Assembly (NCBI GenBank): GCA_029856145.1
Contig: JAHQWK010000023.1
Span: 1 to 64,000 of the forward strand
DNA length: 64,000 nucleotides
Reading direction: 5' to 3'
Source: Promethearchaeia archaeon
GTDB lineage: Archaea > Asgardarchaeota > Lokiarchaeia > Sigyniarchaeales > SOKP01
Shown: piece by piece, positions 1 to 8,251 of the stretch
Position numbering within the stretch: position 1 is the stretch's first letter
How the letters are laid out: each line of letters starts with the position of its first letter
Program-made: the position numbers and the translations under genes
The notes under the pieces: generated by a model
The model's database searches: none
Seen by the model: the letters and a program-made list of their open reading frames with translations, nothing else
What the model was told of the DNA's origin: nothing

Positions 1-1
1 T

Positions 2-331
2 CTCACTTCTAGACATCAAGATCTAAAGGTCCGTATATACTTACATAAATTACACCGATTAGCTCCTGTCTTTGACTATAAGAGAGCGAGAGAAAATGCG
101 AATAGATTACAGATGAAAATAAAGCAATTATACTTCTGTCCGCAGATTATGACTCAAATTGCGGTGGTGATTTTTATAACCGATCTCTTAGATACTAGAC
201 CTTCTCGTCTTCTTTGCAAAATCATTCAAGCTAATTTAAGGGTTTTATGTAGTTGTTCTGCCTATGCATTTCACAGAACTCGAAATAAAATCGGATTAAC
301 GACAGAATATTTTAAAAGTATAAAAACTTAA
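2..331 (+). CDS. C-terminal part of an unidentified protein (runs in from outside the window)
   Basis: The frame is open from the first bases of the window to a TAA at 329-331, about 109 codons with no stop in AT-rich DNA, so it is probably the 3' end of a real gene whose start lies outside. The first ATG inside (113) need not be the start. The visible part is helical and basic, with a Cys-containing segment (VLCSCSAYAFHRTRNKIG, about residues 77-94 of the visible part) near the end. The layout loosely recalls a TFB/TFIIB cyclin repeat (a helix with small residues, then a basic helix), but this is only an impression. No function is assigned. Confidence 0.4.
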   Translation, partial: LTSRHQDLKVRIYLHKLHRLAPVFDYKRARENANRLQMKIKQLYFCPQIMTQIAVVIFITDLLDTRPSRLLCKIIQANLRVLCSCSAYAFHRTRNKIGLTTEYFKSIKT

Positions 332-684
332 GATTAAATGTTTGGTTGTTGCCAGTAAAGGAGAAAAACAGTCTGACAACAACTGTTATATGAATATTGG
401 GGATAATTATACCTATTAGTATAAAAAGAAAATCAATCTAAATATAATTAAGAAGGGAATTCATAGACAATCTGAATAAATTGGATTTCGCCCTCTATTA
501 AACTCAAATGGTTTAATTCTCTCCCTGATTTTAAAAAATTGGTTTAGATTTCTTTTCCCTTCCTTCTCTTTAATTTATCATAATCCCCCCACTATTTTTT
601 CTTTATATATATTCGTTATAATTTACTTTTTAAACATACATTACAAAAAAGAAGTGAATTAAAATTTCATTTGAACATGAAAAA
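332..684. other. Intergenic region, no gene seen
   Basis: No convincing coding frame. A short inverted repeat (GTTGTTG near 344, CAACAAC near 378) could form a weak hairpin behind the upstream gene. An AT-rich stretch around 600-612 (TTTATATATATTC) is a plausible TATA box for the genes that follow. Confidence 0.4.
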
Positions 685-900
685 ATGGAAGAATTTGCTT
701 CATTTGGCAGAAGAGGGTTTAATGTCTGCCTACATCATTCAAATAAATATGGTTTAGTTCTTACTAGCGATAGAACCCTCTATAATTGGAATTGTAGCAG
801 AGGTTCAAATGACCCCAACACAAGAATTCCAAGACAAGATTTTAATTCTCTATTTGAAGTAAATAATAGGCAGAGAAGTTATCCATATAATTATGAATAA
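685..900 (+). CDS. Small hypothetical protein ahead of the RPA-like gene
   Basis: A 71-residue frame from ATG 685, closed upstream by a TGA at 655-657. Composition is not obviously spurious (rich in R, N, Y and F, no long low-complexity runs). No motif is recognised. It ends 21 bases before the OB-fold gene on the same strand, so the two could be co-transcribed from the TATA-like stretch near 604. No clear ribosome-binding site is visible, so a leaderless or short-leader transcript would be needed. It could also be a chance frame. Confidence 0.4.
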   Translation: MEEFASFGRRGFNVCLHHSNKYGLVLTSDRTLYNWNCSRGSNDPNTRIPRQDFNSLFEVNNRQRSYPYNYE

Positions 901-921
901 TACAAAGCTGTTTGAAAAAAT

Positions 922-1869
922 ATGGTAGAACGAGCTGAAGAGATTTATCAAGCCCTGTTGGATGCGGGAATAAGTGAGAAAGAAATTGACCAACAAATTA
1001 ATGAAAAAGAAACTGAGTTCCAAGGTTTTATGACCAAACCGGCAATCTTATATCTCATCGCAAAGGAACATGGGGTAGATGTCGATTCCTCTGAAAATAA
1101 GGAGATATTAAATCATATTTCTGAAGATATTATAGATTATAATGATTTTGCTATCCCAATCTCATCTGTTGAAGAGAACATGAGTAATATTGTTATTACA
1201 GGAAGAGTGGAGAGAATTTTTACAATTAGAGATTTTGTACGGAAAGACGGTTCTCCTGGACGTGTAGGGTCATTTCAGATCTGCGATAAGTCTAAATGTA
1301 TTAAGATTGTCTTGTGGAGCGAGAATGTTACGATTATGGAAAATGACTATTTTAAGAAGGGTGAAATTATTCAAGTTGTTGGGGGATATTCTAAGAAAGG
1401 CAGAGATGAGAAGTTAGAAGTTCATTTAGGCAGACAAGGTAATATTATTTTAGCTCCAGAAGATGTTGTTCTCACCGATATCGTAAAACCTGGTATTGCA
1501 GAAAGTGAGTTTTCCGAGACCCTCAGCAAACCTAAGAATGAAAGTTCTAATAAAAAATCTACGTGGACGATTCAAAGTCTTCATAATAAGGAAGGATTTA
1601 TTAGATTTATTTCAGGCATAGTGAAGGTAGAATTTTTTAAGGAGTTAACATTAAAAAGTGGCGAGAAATCATTTCTGTTAAAGCTGATATTGTCTGAAGA
1701 GTCATCTTCGATTAAAGTTAATATTTGGGGTCTCAAGGCGGTAGAGTGTGTAAAGTTGATTACCGATGGAGATAATATTAAGTTATCTAATGTGGTCATT
1801 AAGGAAAACTCATATACAAATGAAAAGGAGCTTAGTTTTACGAAAAAATCTAACCTTGAAGTTCTTTAA
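922..1869 (+). CDS. RPA-like single-stranded DNA-binding protein, two OB folds
   Basis: A 315-residue protein with the plan of archaeal replication protein A. The N-terminal helical region (about 1-70) includes a segment ending in YLIAKEHGVDVD, typical of archaeal RPA. The first OB fold (about 85-180) has the hallmarks of the family: an opening strand with NIVITGRVERIF, a GRVGSFQICD strand and a KIVLWSE strand. A second, more divergent OB fold covers about 225-315. It should bind ssDNA in replication and repair. There are no zinc-finger cysteines at the C-terminus, unlike some euryarchaeal RPA proteins. The family is well supported; the paralogue type is not settled. Confidence 0.85.
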   Translation: MVERAEEIYQALLDAGISEKEIDQQINEKETEFQGFMTKPAILYLIAKEHGVDVDSSENKEILNHISEDIIDYNDFAIPISSVEENMSNIVITGRVERIFTIRDFVRKDGSPGRVGSFQICDKSKCIKIVLWSENVTIMENDYFKKGEIIQVVGGYSKKGRDEKLEVHLGRQGNIILAPEDVVLTDIVKPGIAESEFSETLSKPKNESSNKKSTWTIQSLHNKEGFIRFISGIVKVEFFKELTLKSGEKSFLLKLILSEESSSIKVNIWGLKAVECVKLITDGDNIKLSNVVIKENSYTNEKELSFTKKSNLEVL

Positions 1870-1943
1870 TTAGAATAATATATAACTATAAAATTTATTA
1901 ATGTAATGTAATATGTTAATCTAAAAATTAAAAGGGTAATTAT

Positions 1944-3212
1944 TTGTTGCAGAGACAAAAATTAATTTTTGGTATAGTCATATTTTTTCTTGCTTTCTCT
2001 TCTATTTATGTGTTAGATATCGTAAATTTTCCCGATCTTTACCCAAACAATACTTTATCCACAAGTTATCCTTTAGAGGATATTTCCCCTACTATTGGGT
2101 ATAATGTTCTTACAGATACAGAAGAAATTGAATATTTTAGCAATACTTTTGAAGATCTGTCTTTTCAAACGATTATCCCGCCATATTTGGGTAATAATGA
2201 TTATAGTAATACCCTTGATATTGGGAATCCTGAGATTTCTTATCCTTTTCTCCCTGATGACAGAGTGAAAATAAATTCTACCTCAAGTTATCCATGGAGT
2301 ACAATCTGCAAGTTGTATATAACCGCAGCAGATGATACACAGTGGATTGGTTCTGGCGCAATGTTAGATGCGTATCATGTTCTAACGTGTGGGCATTGTG
2401 TATACTTCCATGAGAATGGTGGATGGGCGAGTGAAGTGGAGGTTGTTCCGGGGAAGGATGGATCTTATAGACCTTTCGGAGTCGCATATGCTACCTATTT
2501 TCGCACATACACAGAATGGACTCAATTTGAAATGGTACAGCATGATTGGGCAGTAATCACTCTTGACCGAACTATTGGTAATCAAACAGGATGGATGGGA
2601 AGAAAGACTGCTGACCTGTCAGACCCTATTTATACGGGAACACTGCATACTGCTGGATATCCCGGCGATTTGGATCTTGGAGAATATATGTATTACGACT
2701 CAGACGTTGGTCAGGAAGTTGATGAATATAATCATTGGTTCTGGATGGATACTGCTGGAGGGCAGAGTGGAGGTCCTGTATGGGAAGATGATGGGGGTAA
2801 TTATTATATACTAACAGTTAACGCATATGAATATGAATTTGGAACCTATGCTAATTTTGGTACGCGATTAAATCAAGATAAGTATGATCAGATTAATACT
2901 TGGTTGGCAGCAGATACTCCTCCAATTGATGATCCTAATGGATGGGATCCCAATCTTATAGTAATAATTGCTGTTTCTAGCACTATCGGTATTACAGTGG
3001 TAGTTGTAGGATTAGTAATAGCACTGAGAAGAGCAAGAAAACCTGATTTAGCTTTAGTAGAACCATATCAAAATGGTATTACTCGTTATGAGTCAGTAGA
3101 AGAAATACGCGCAAACGCGTTTGGATATTGCCCAATGTGTGGGAGAACAATTTTTCGAGACACTCAGAGGTTTTGCTCCAACTGTGGTCATGATCTCAAT
3201 ATTAAATTTTAA
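1944..3212 (+). CDS. Membrane-anchored trypsin/V8-like serine protease with C-terminal zinc ribbon
   Basis: 422 residues from a TTG start. A hydrophobic signal or anchor segment covers about residues 6-24. The protease domain (about 110-325) shows the whole chymotrypsin-fold triad: His151 in LTCGHC, Asp201 in QHDWAVITLD and Ser275 in GGQSGGPVW, closest to the V8/glutamyl-endopeptidase group. A transmembrane helix (about 337-361) is followed by a basic stop-transfer run (RRARK). The last 30 residues form a CxxC...CxxC zinc ribbon (C396, C399, C411, C414). Predicted topology: protease outside, zinc ribbon in the cytoplasm. The substrate is unknown. The combination of an outer protease and an inner zinc ribbon is unusual. 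Confidence 0.85.
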   Translation: MLQRQKLIFGIVIFFLAFSSIYVLDIVNFPDLYPNNTLSTSYPLEDISPTIGYNVLTDTEEIEYFSNTFEDLSFQTIIPPYLGNNDYSNTLDIGNPEISYPFLPDDRVKINSTSSYPWSTICKLYITAADDTQWIGSGAMLDAYHVLTCGHCVYFHENGGWASEVEVVPGKDGSYRPFGVAYATYFRTYTEWTQFEMVQHDWAVITLDRTIGNQTGWMGRKTADLSDPIYTGTLHTAGYPGDLDLGEYMYYDSDVGQEVDEYNHWFWMDTAGGQSGGPVWEDDGGNYYILTVNAYEYEFGTYANFGTRLNQDKYDQINTWLAADTPPIDDPNGWDPNLIVIIAVSSTIGITVVVVGLVIALRRARKPDLALVEPYQNGITRYESVEEIRANAFGYCPMCGRTIFRDTQRFCSNCGHDLNIKF

Positions 3213-3306
3213 TTCGTGGAGAATTTAATTTTTTAATCTCTAATTTTTTCTTTAAATATATTTCATAATATCTTCTTCTAACAAAATTAAACTATAGGAA
3301 AAAAAA

Positions 3307-3858
3307 ATGACATTAACTCATATACCAAAGGTTTTATACCAAAATAAAATAACCGAAGTGTTAGACGATATTAGATATAACTACGGTAAATTAACTCGAA
3401 GAGGATATATCTATGGACTCATAGCAATCGATCAAGATGCAAAAATTATTGCCATCGATTCTCGATTTGACAGAAAACTCAATTATTGGGATTTAAGCTC
3501 GATTGGAGCAGCATTATACGGAGTCGCACGACAAGGGCAAGATTTTTTTGAAACTGAATCTTTAGAACGTGCCACGATTATTTACAGTGATATGCGTTTG
3601 TTTGTCAAGTCCATTGGAAATATTGAGCTCCAAAAGAAGGGAAAGCGAGACATTCTTATTGTTCTTTTAACTGATAATGAAGTGAATTTAGGCGTAATGA
3701 TCCTTCAGATGAGTAAGTTTGCTCAGAAAATCAAGGAAGAGATCGAGAGAAATGAGCACATGAAGAATGTCCTGAAGATGCCAGAAAGAGAAATTAAAGA
3801 ACATATCAAAGAGCTCAAGAAACAGATATTTAAAGACAAAATCGGAACCATCTCTTAA
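3307..3858 (+). CDS. Roadblock/LC7 (MglB-like) domain protein
   Basis: 183 residues. About residues 30-140 have the alternating strand/helix pattern of roadblock/LC7 proteins: a GLIAIDQDAKIIAID hairpin, a helix (LSSIGAALYGVARQGQDFF), strands ATIIYSDMRLFVKSIG and DILIVLLTDN, and a closing amphipathic helix. The C-terminal 45 residues are a charged helical tail. Proteins of this fold act as GTPase partners (MglB, LAMTOR, Ragulator-like). The next gene, 23 bases downstream, is an MglA-like GTPase, so a roadblock-GTPase pair is the natural reading. Which nucleotide state it binds cannot be read from sequence. Confidence 0.75.
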   Translation: MTLTHIPKVLYQNKITEVLDDIRYNYGKLTRRGYIYGLIAIDQDAKIIAIDSRFDRKLNYWDLSSIGAALYGVARQGQDFFETESLERATIIYSDMRLFVKSIGNIELQKKGKRDILIVLLTDNEVNLGVMILQMSKFAQKIKEEIERNEHMKNVLKMPEREIKEHIKELKKQIFKDKIGTIS

Positions 3859-3881
3859 GACTCAAAATTTCAGGTGATTAA

Positions 3882-4544
3882 ATGGAATTAGAGCAGAGGA
3901 ATTTAGATAAGTTTGATAAAGTGAAGGTGGAAGTAAGTGAGGATTTTGATTTCAATGATTCAGAAAATATGATTCAATTTAAAATAGTATACTGGGGTCC
4001 AGGTGAAAGTGGAAAAACTACCAATTTTTTTAGATTACGAGAAAAGTTTGACTTGTTGAAACTTACTCGTGGGTATTCCATAGAAACAACTGAAGGAAGA
4101 ACTCTATGGGAAGATTCTCTGTATCTTCTTTTCAAATTCACACTACATGATGTTAGATTTAATATAATATGCCACGTGGTGACGTGTACTGGACAAGAAA
4201 GATTTCTCTCAACTCGTGAATATGTATTAGATGGGGCAGATGGCATTATGTTTATTGGTGATTCTAATCCTAAAAAAATAGAACAAAATAAAAGGAGTTT
4301 TCGTGAGTTGGTAAGTTTTGCCAAACTCAAAGAAATCCCTTATTTAATTCAGTTGAATAAACGAGATTTAAAGAAAGCCATCCCTATCAAAGACTTTAAA
4401 CTTCATTTAGGCCTTCCACTCCAAGAATCATACCCCGATGGGACCTTAGTAGTGTATCCCGCAGAGGCACTTCAAGGAAAGAACGTGGTACAATCGTTTA
4501 CTGATTTAATACTTCAAGTTATTTTCAACTATTTTAAAGAATAA
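3882..4544 (+). CDS. MglA-like small Ras-superfamily GTPase
   Basis: 220 residues. The start ATG follows a good ribosome-binding site (GGTGAT, 6 bases away). The P-loop is GPGESGKT (39-46), preceded by the IVYWG strand typical of MglA-type GTPases. The switch II motif is TCTGQE (101-106), with Thr where most family members have Asp. The G4 motif is NKRD (159-162), and a weak G5 (PAEA) lies near 193. There is no lipidation cysteine at the C-terminus. It probably works with the roadblock protein encoded just upstream. The altered switch II residue may change hydrolysis or effector choice. Confidence 0.85.
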   Translation: MELEQRNLDKFDKVKVEVSEDFDFNDSENMIQFKIVYWGPGESGKTTNFFRLREKFDLLKLTRGYSIETTEGRTLWEDSLYLLFKFTLHDVRFNIICHVVTCTGQERFLSTREYVLDGADGIMFIGDSNPKKIEQNKRSFRELVSFAKLKEIPYLIQLNKRDLKKAIPIKDFKLHLGLPLQESYPDGTLVVYPAEALQGKNVVQSFTDLILQVIFNYFKE

Positions 4545-4576
4545 TCATAATTTTTTTTGAAAATTAAGGTGATATC

Positions 4577-6217
4577 ATGGATACAGGTTCAGATTTTATA
4601 CAACCAGAATTTCTCAATATAGTTTTTTTTCAGCAGAAGAACTTAGTGGTTTTTCCCTATGTTGATTTGAGACACCTTCATGGCTTAGAGATATTTACTG
4701 CCGGATATAATGTGGTCGACCTTGAGTCCACAGCACTTCATAACCTTAAAGATATATTAGAATTCGAATCGAATAATTCTTATTCTCAGAACCCTACCCT
4801 ATATTTTATATTCAATGTGGATCGGGAAAAAATAAAAGAATTAATGGAGTTGGACGGAATTCGGTGTATCATCAACTCAAATGAAAATATTAGTAATTTA
4901 GCAAATGGAAGTAAATTTATTTTCTTTAATAAGAAGAACAATCAGTTTTTAAACTATAACATTACTGCTCCAGAATTAAAATTCGAAAATTCACTTATTA
5001 CAAGTTCTCAAGATGAAGATATCTTACAGGAAAATATTCAAAAAATTAAGATTGCTGCGACCAGAATTTTTAAAGAGTTAAATCAGTCCGGTACATTGGA
5101 AACTCTTCCTGATATCCTTGGTGAATATGATAGAAAATATTGGAACTCAATTTTAGAATTTACAAGTCGATATTATGATATTAATATTCCTGATATCTCA
5201 GGTATAAAGTTTAAACCTCAAAAGAGGCTAAAGGATTTTTCGGATGAATATGAAGTGCTTATTTCGACAAATCGAGCGCTTGGAAAGGAGTTTATCCAAT
5301 TGCTACATGATTTTAGAAGTACAAGAGTAAATCCTGCCCATTTAGAGTTGGACGAGTTATACAACCCTCAGAAGCTTTTCAGTTATTTACGGAACCATCA
5401 TTGGAAGGAAGGGATTCCGAAAGACTTTGTTGAGGAATGGTATCAGATGAATATTTCAGATTATCAATTAAGTGAATCAGATCAGCTCGACTTTGAGAAA
5501 ATAGTTAAAAAGTTAGGATTAGAAGTTGATTTGCAAAACTCATCTTCAACTCCATCTAAATCGACTTTACCAGAGTTCGAAGTTGATTCTTCAGCGCAGA
5601 TTTTACCTATCATACCTTCACCAAGAACAGATTGGAACAAATATAAAGATTGGATTGAGGATCGTCTAACAGATTTAGAACGATTAAGTTCTGACATTCC
5701 AAGATCTTCTAATACACACTCATATATAGATAAAGAATTTTCTGATATCCATAAATTACTTAATGAGAACGTAATTAAGAATAGAGAAGAATTCCAGGAT
5801 GTTGATCTTAAGGAAAGATCACCTATGAATAATGAATTATTAATTGTTGACATAACCAATATTCTAAATTTAGATAAAACTAAGAACGGATCTTTGAAAA
5901 TTGATAATATTTTAAATGTTAGAAATACTTTAAAATCGCTTGGATACAAGCCTTTAATGATTGCTGATGCTAATATGAGATATTATCCTTTAGATAATCC
6001 TCAGTTATATGAAGAATTACTTCAAAAAGGAACTTTAACTCAAGCACCTGCAGGAAGAAAAGCAGATGAATTTGTATTGGAATTCGCAAAGACAGAAGAC
6101 TGCAAATTTCTTGCTAACGATATGTATAAGGATTTTTATAAGGAATTTGGAAGAGAATGGATTTTCGAACACCGTCTTGCATGTATGCTTGTGAATGGAA
6201 AGCTTATTATGAGGTAG
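4577..6217 (+). CDS. Protein with C-terminal Zc3h12a/NYN-like (PIN-fold) nuclease domain
   Basis: 546 residues; the start follows an AAGGTGAT ribosome-binding site. Residues about 418-546 look like a Zc3h12a/NYN-type PIN-like RNase: LLIVDITN with Asp425, LMIADAN with Asp464, RKADEFVLEFAK with Asp497, and LANDMYKDF with Asp515 and Asp519. These fit the acidic metal-binding cluster of the fold. The remaining about 415 residues are unfamiliar, mostly helical, with an acidic low-complexity linker around 310-345. It follows the MglA-like GTPase by 32 bases and precedes a transporter by 15, so one operon is likely. The RNase role is inference from the fold; the N-terminal role is unknown. Confidence 0.6.
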   Translation: MDTGSDFIQPEFLNIVFFQQKNLVVFPYVDLRHLHGLEIFTAGYNVVDLESTALHNLKDILEFESNNSYSQNPTLYFIFNVDREKIKELMELDGIRCIINSNENISNLANGSKFIFFNKKNNQFLNYNITAPELKFENSLITSSQDEDILQENIQKIKIAATRIFKELNQSGTLETLPDILGEYDRKYWNSILEFTSRYYDINIPDISGIKFKPQKRLKDFSDEYEVLISTNRALGKEFIQLLHDFRSTRVNPAHLELDELYNPQKLFSYLRNHHWKEGIPKDFVEEWYQMNISDYQLSESDQLDFEKIVKKLGLEVDLQNSSSTPSKSTLPEFEVDSSAQILPIIPSPRTDWNKYKDWIEDRLTDLERLSSDIPRSSNTHSYIDKEFSDIHKLLNENVIKNREEFQDVDLKERSPMNNELLIVDITNILNLDKTKNGSLKIDNILNVRNTLKSLGYKPLMIADANMRYYPLDNPQLYEELLQKGTLTQAPAGRKADEFVLEFAKTEDCKFLANDMYKDFYKEFGREWIFEHRLACMLVNGKLIMR

Positions 6218-6232
6218 AGGAGTAGTAATAAG

Positions 6233-7543
6233 ATGGAAGTTATTAAATTTAATTTACAGAAGAAAAGAACATTTTTAATCGTACTGTCCCTATATTTTGG
6301 AATTTATTTATATTTAGGAGTTGTACCTGCAAATATCGATAATCTGCTCACAACTCTTCTTGGTACATCAAACTTCGGTGTGAGTTTCATCATAACAGCA
6401 GGGTTAATAGCAAGTACTTTTAGTATGTTATTATTCGGATATTTTGGAAATGACCTTTCAAGAAGGTTTGGAAGGAAAAATGTATTTCTTATCACTAATT
6501 TAGTATGGATTATATCTATTGGGCTAGTATGCATATCCCCTAATTATCCATTTTTCTTGTTGTTTTTTATCATAGGAGCTATCGGTAATGGTGCCTTTTT
6601 GCCCATTGGCTTTTCAATAATAGGAGATTTATTTGGTCCAGAAGAAAGAGGAACTAAGTTTGGGACAATGTATTTTGGGCTCTTTTTAGGAAACGGATTA
6701 GGAATATTATTCGGTGGATTGTTAAGTTGGAGGCTAGGGTTTTTTATCGGTAGTATATTCGGATCTGTTGCGCTTTTTGCCTATTTTAAATTTGGTATTG
6801 ATCCTAAACAAGGATATTCTGATCCTGAATTAAAGACTTTAGATAAGACTATGCTATTCAATTATAGAATAACCCTTTCAGACTTGATTCAATTAGTCAA
6901 AACAAAAACAGTTATAGGTATTTTACTATCTGTGTTTTGCTCTGGAATAGCCACCTCTACACTTTCAAATTGGGGTATCTTTTATTTAGATCTTCAAATA
7001 AACAATAAAATGGTCACGATTGTGCTATATACGGTTGCCGGTTTGGGAGCACTCGGTGGGGCGAGAATAGGAGGCATGCTAGGAGATGAATATTTCAAAA
7101 ATGGAAAGATAAATGGTCGTGTGAAGGTATCTATTGCCGGAATAGTTCTTGGAACCTTACTATTACTAGGATTTTATCATAATACATTCGTTATGCTAGG
7201 GCTTTTCGGTTATTTTTTTGTATTTTTCAGCGCGGGAAATCAATTTGCTATCTATTCGGACGTGTGCATTCCAGAATTAAGAGGGGCTGCAAATTCATTG
7301 AATGGAATTATGATAAATATGGGAGGGATTGTGGGGAGTTTATTTGTCTCATCCATTATCCAATCTGATATCACATTGATATCGGTTTCAATTGTTATTG
7401 TATTAATTATTTGGTTAATCGGTTCTGTTTTTTGGCTAATTTCATATTTTTATTACTCTAAAGATTTTCAGGTACAAAGGATGAGAATGATGTCTCGAAT
7501 TCAAGAATTAGAAATAATACAGTCAAGGGCAAAATTAAAATAG
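6233..7543 (+). CDS. Major facilitator superfamily transporter
   Basis: 436 residues with about 12 hydrophobic helices. The loop between helices 2 and 3 carries the MFS signature in the form GNDLSRRFGRKN (about residues 63-74), and a related GGMLGDEYF occurs in the second half. The family moves small solutes by facilitated or ion-coupled transport; the substrate cannot be told from sequence. It is the last gene of the apparent roadblock/GTPase/NYN cluster, starting 15 bases after the nuclease-like gene with GAGGAG as ribosome-binding site. Confidence 0.85.
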   Translation: MEVIKFNLQKKRTFLIVLSLYFGIYLYLGVVPANIDNLLTTLLGTSNFGVSFIITAGLIASTFSMLLFGYFGNDLSRRFGRKNVFLITNLVWIISIGLVCISPNYPFFLLFFIIGAIGNGAFLPIGFSIIGDLFGPEERGTKFGTMYFGLFLGNGLGILFGGLLSWRLGFFIGSIFGSVALFAYFKFGIDPKQGYSDPELKTLDKTMLFNYRITLSDLIQLVKTKTVIGILLSVFCSGIATSTLSNWGIFYLDLQINNKMVTIVLYTVAGLGALGGARIGGMLGDEYFKNGKINGRVKVSIAGIVLGTLLLLGFYHNTFVMLGLFGYFFVFFSAGNQFAIYSDVCIPELRGAANSLNGIMINMGGIVGSLFVSSIIQSDITLISVSIVIVLIIWLIGSVFWLISYFYYSKDFQVQRMRMMSRIQELEIIQSRAKLK

Positions 7544-7669
7544 AATTTTAAGTCAATATTTAAAGGAAAAAATTCTGTATTGAGTATTAATAATTTTCCA
7601 GTCTCCAGAATTTTAAAATCCGGGACTCTGAATTTTTTATTTAAAAAGTACAAGGTAAATTGCATAATA

Positions 7670-7834
7670 ATGACAAGTGAAATTAAGAATTATCCTGAAA
7701 ATGATCTTTTTTCATGCCCTTTTATTCATCTGTGTGTCTTACCAAAGAACGTGCATTGCCATATTTCACGATGTAAAGTCTGCACTGAATATATTCTTAA
7801 ATGCAAGGATTTAAAATCAAAGCACCTCTACTAA
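7670..7834 (+). CDS. Small cysteine-rich protein
   Basis: 54 residues from ATG 7670; a longer version from a TTG at 7580 would add 30 residues of less convincing sequence. The core is CPFIHLCVLP...CHISRCKVCTEYILKC, with six cysteines and two histidines, suitable for zinc or iron-sulfur binding. No family is recognised. It stands alone behind the MFS gene and ahead of a structured-RNA region. Confidence 0.5.
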   Translation: MTSEIKNYPENDLFSCPFIHLCVLPKNVHCHISRCKVCTEYILKCKDLKSKHLY

Positions 7835-7989
7835 AAATTATTTTTTTCTTTTTAAACACCCAAAATAATGAAGAATCATGATTAATACAAAGAGAAAAAA
7901 GAATAATTTAATTGATTAAGTTTTAAGTCCACAATATTTTGTGAATTAAGGGGTTAATTAATAACTAAAATTTTTATATTAGTTAACTA

Positions 7990-7997
7990 CTTTATAA
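7990..7997 (+). promoter_or_regulatory. TATA-box candidate for the downstream RNA
   Basis: TTTATAAG at about 7991-7998 is a close match to an archaeal TATA box. It would place a transcription start near 8018-8024, some 20 bases ahead of the first paired stem of the RNA element. No protein gene begins downstream on this strand, which supports a non-coding transcript. Confidence 0.4.
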
Positions 7998-8019
7998 GTT
8001 ATAGGCAGAAATATTCTTG

Positions 8020-8175
8020 AAAAGACTTGAACCACAAAATATGGCTCCTGTCAATCCCCTGGATTTTTGTCTTTTGGTTGTGTAATTATTTACACATAGG
8101 AATAACCTACTCTGCCTTTTGAAAATTTTAGGCCTCATTTTGAGGCTTTTTGGCAGGAGCCTCCTTTAATTGAAT
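8020..8175 (+). ncRNA. Candidate structured non-coding RNA (three-way junction)
   Basis: Three stems can be drawn by hand. P1 pairs GGCTCCTGTC (8043-8052) with GGCAGGAGCC (8152-8161), 9 Watson-Crick pairs and one G-U. P2 pairs GGTT+GTGTAA (8076-8085) with TTACAC (8090-8095) and AACC (8104-8107), with an 8-base bulge. P3 is GCCTCA (8132-8137) with TGAGGC (8141-8146). CTGCC at 8112-8116 could pair instead with GGCAG (8152-8156), competing with P1. The element lies between convergent genes, so it is not a 5' leader; a TATA box precedes it and a T-run (about 8196-8203) follows. It matches no RNA family I know. Confidence 0.5.
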
Positions 8176-8251
8176 TTTAAGAGAGTTTCATAATCTTTTT
8201 TTTAAAAAAAATTAAACAGAATTAAAAATACAGTAAGGACCAAATTTGAAT

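Noticed and set aside
8020..8175. C/D or H/ACA guide RNA
   Set aside because: No C (RTGATGA) and D (CTGA) boxes at the ends and no ACA box after a hairpin.
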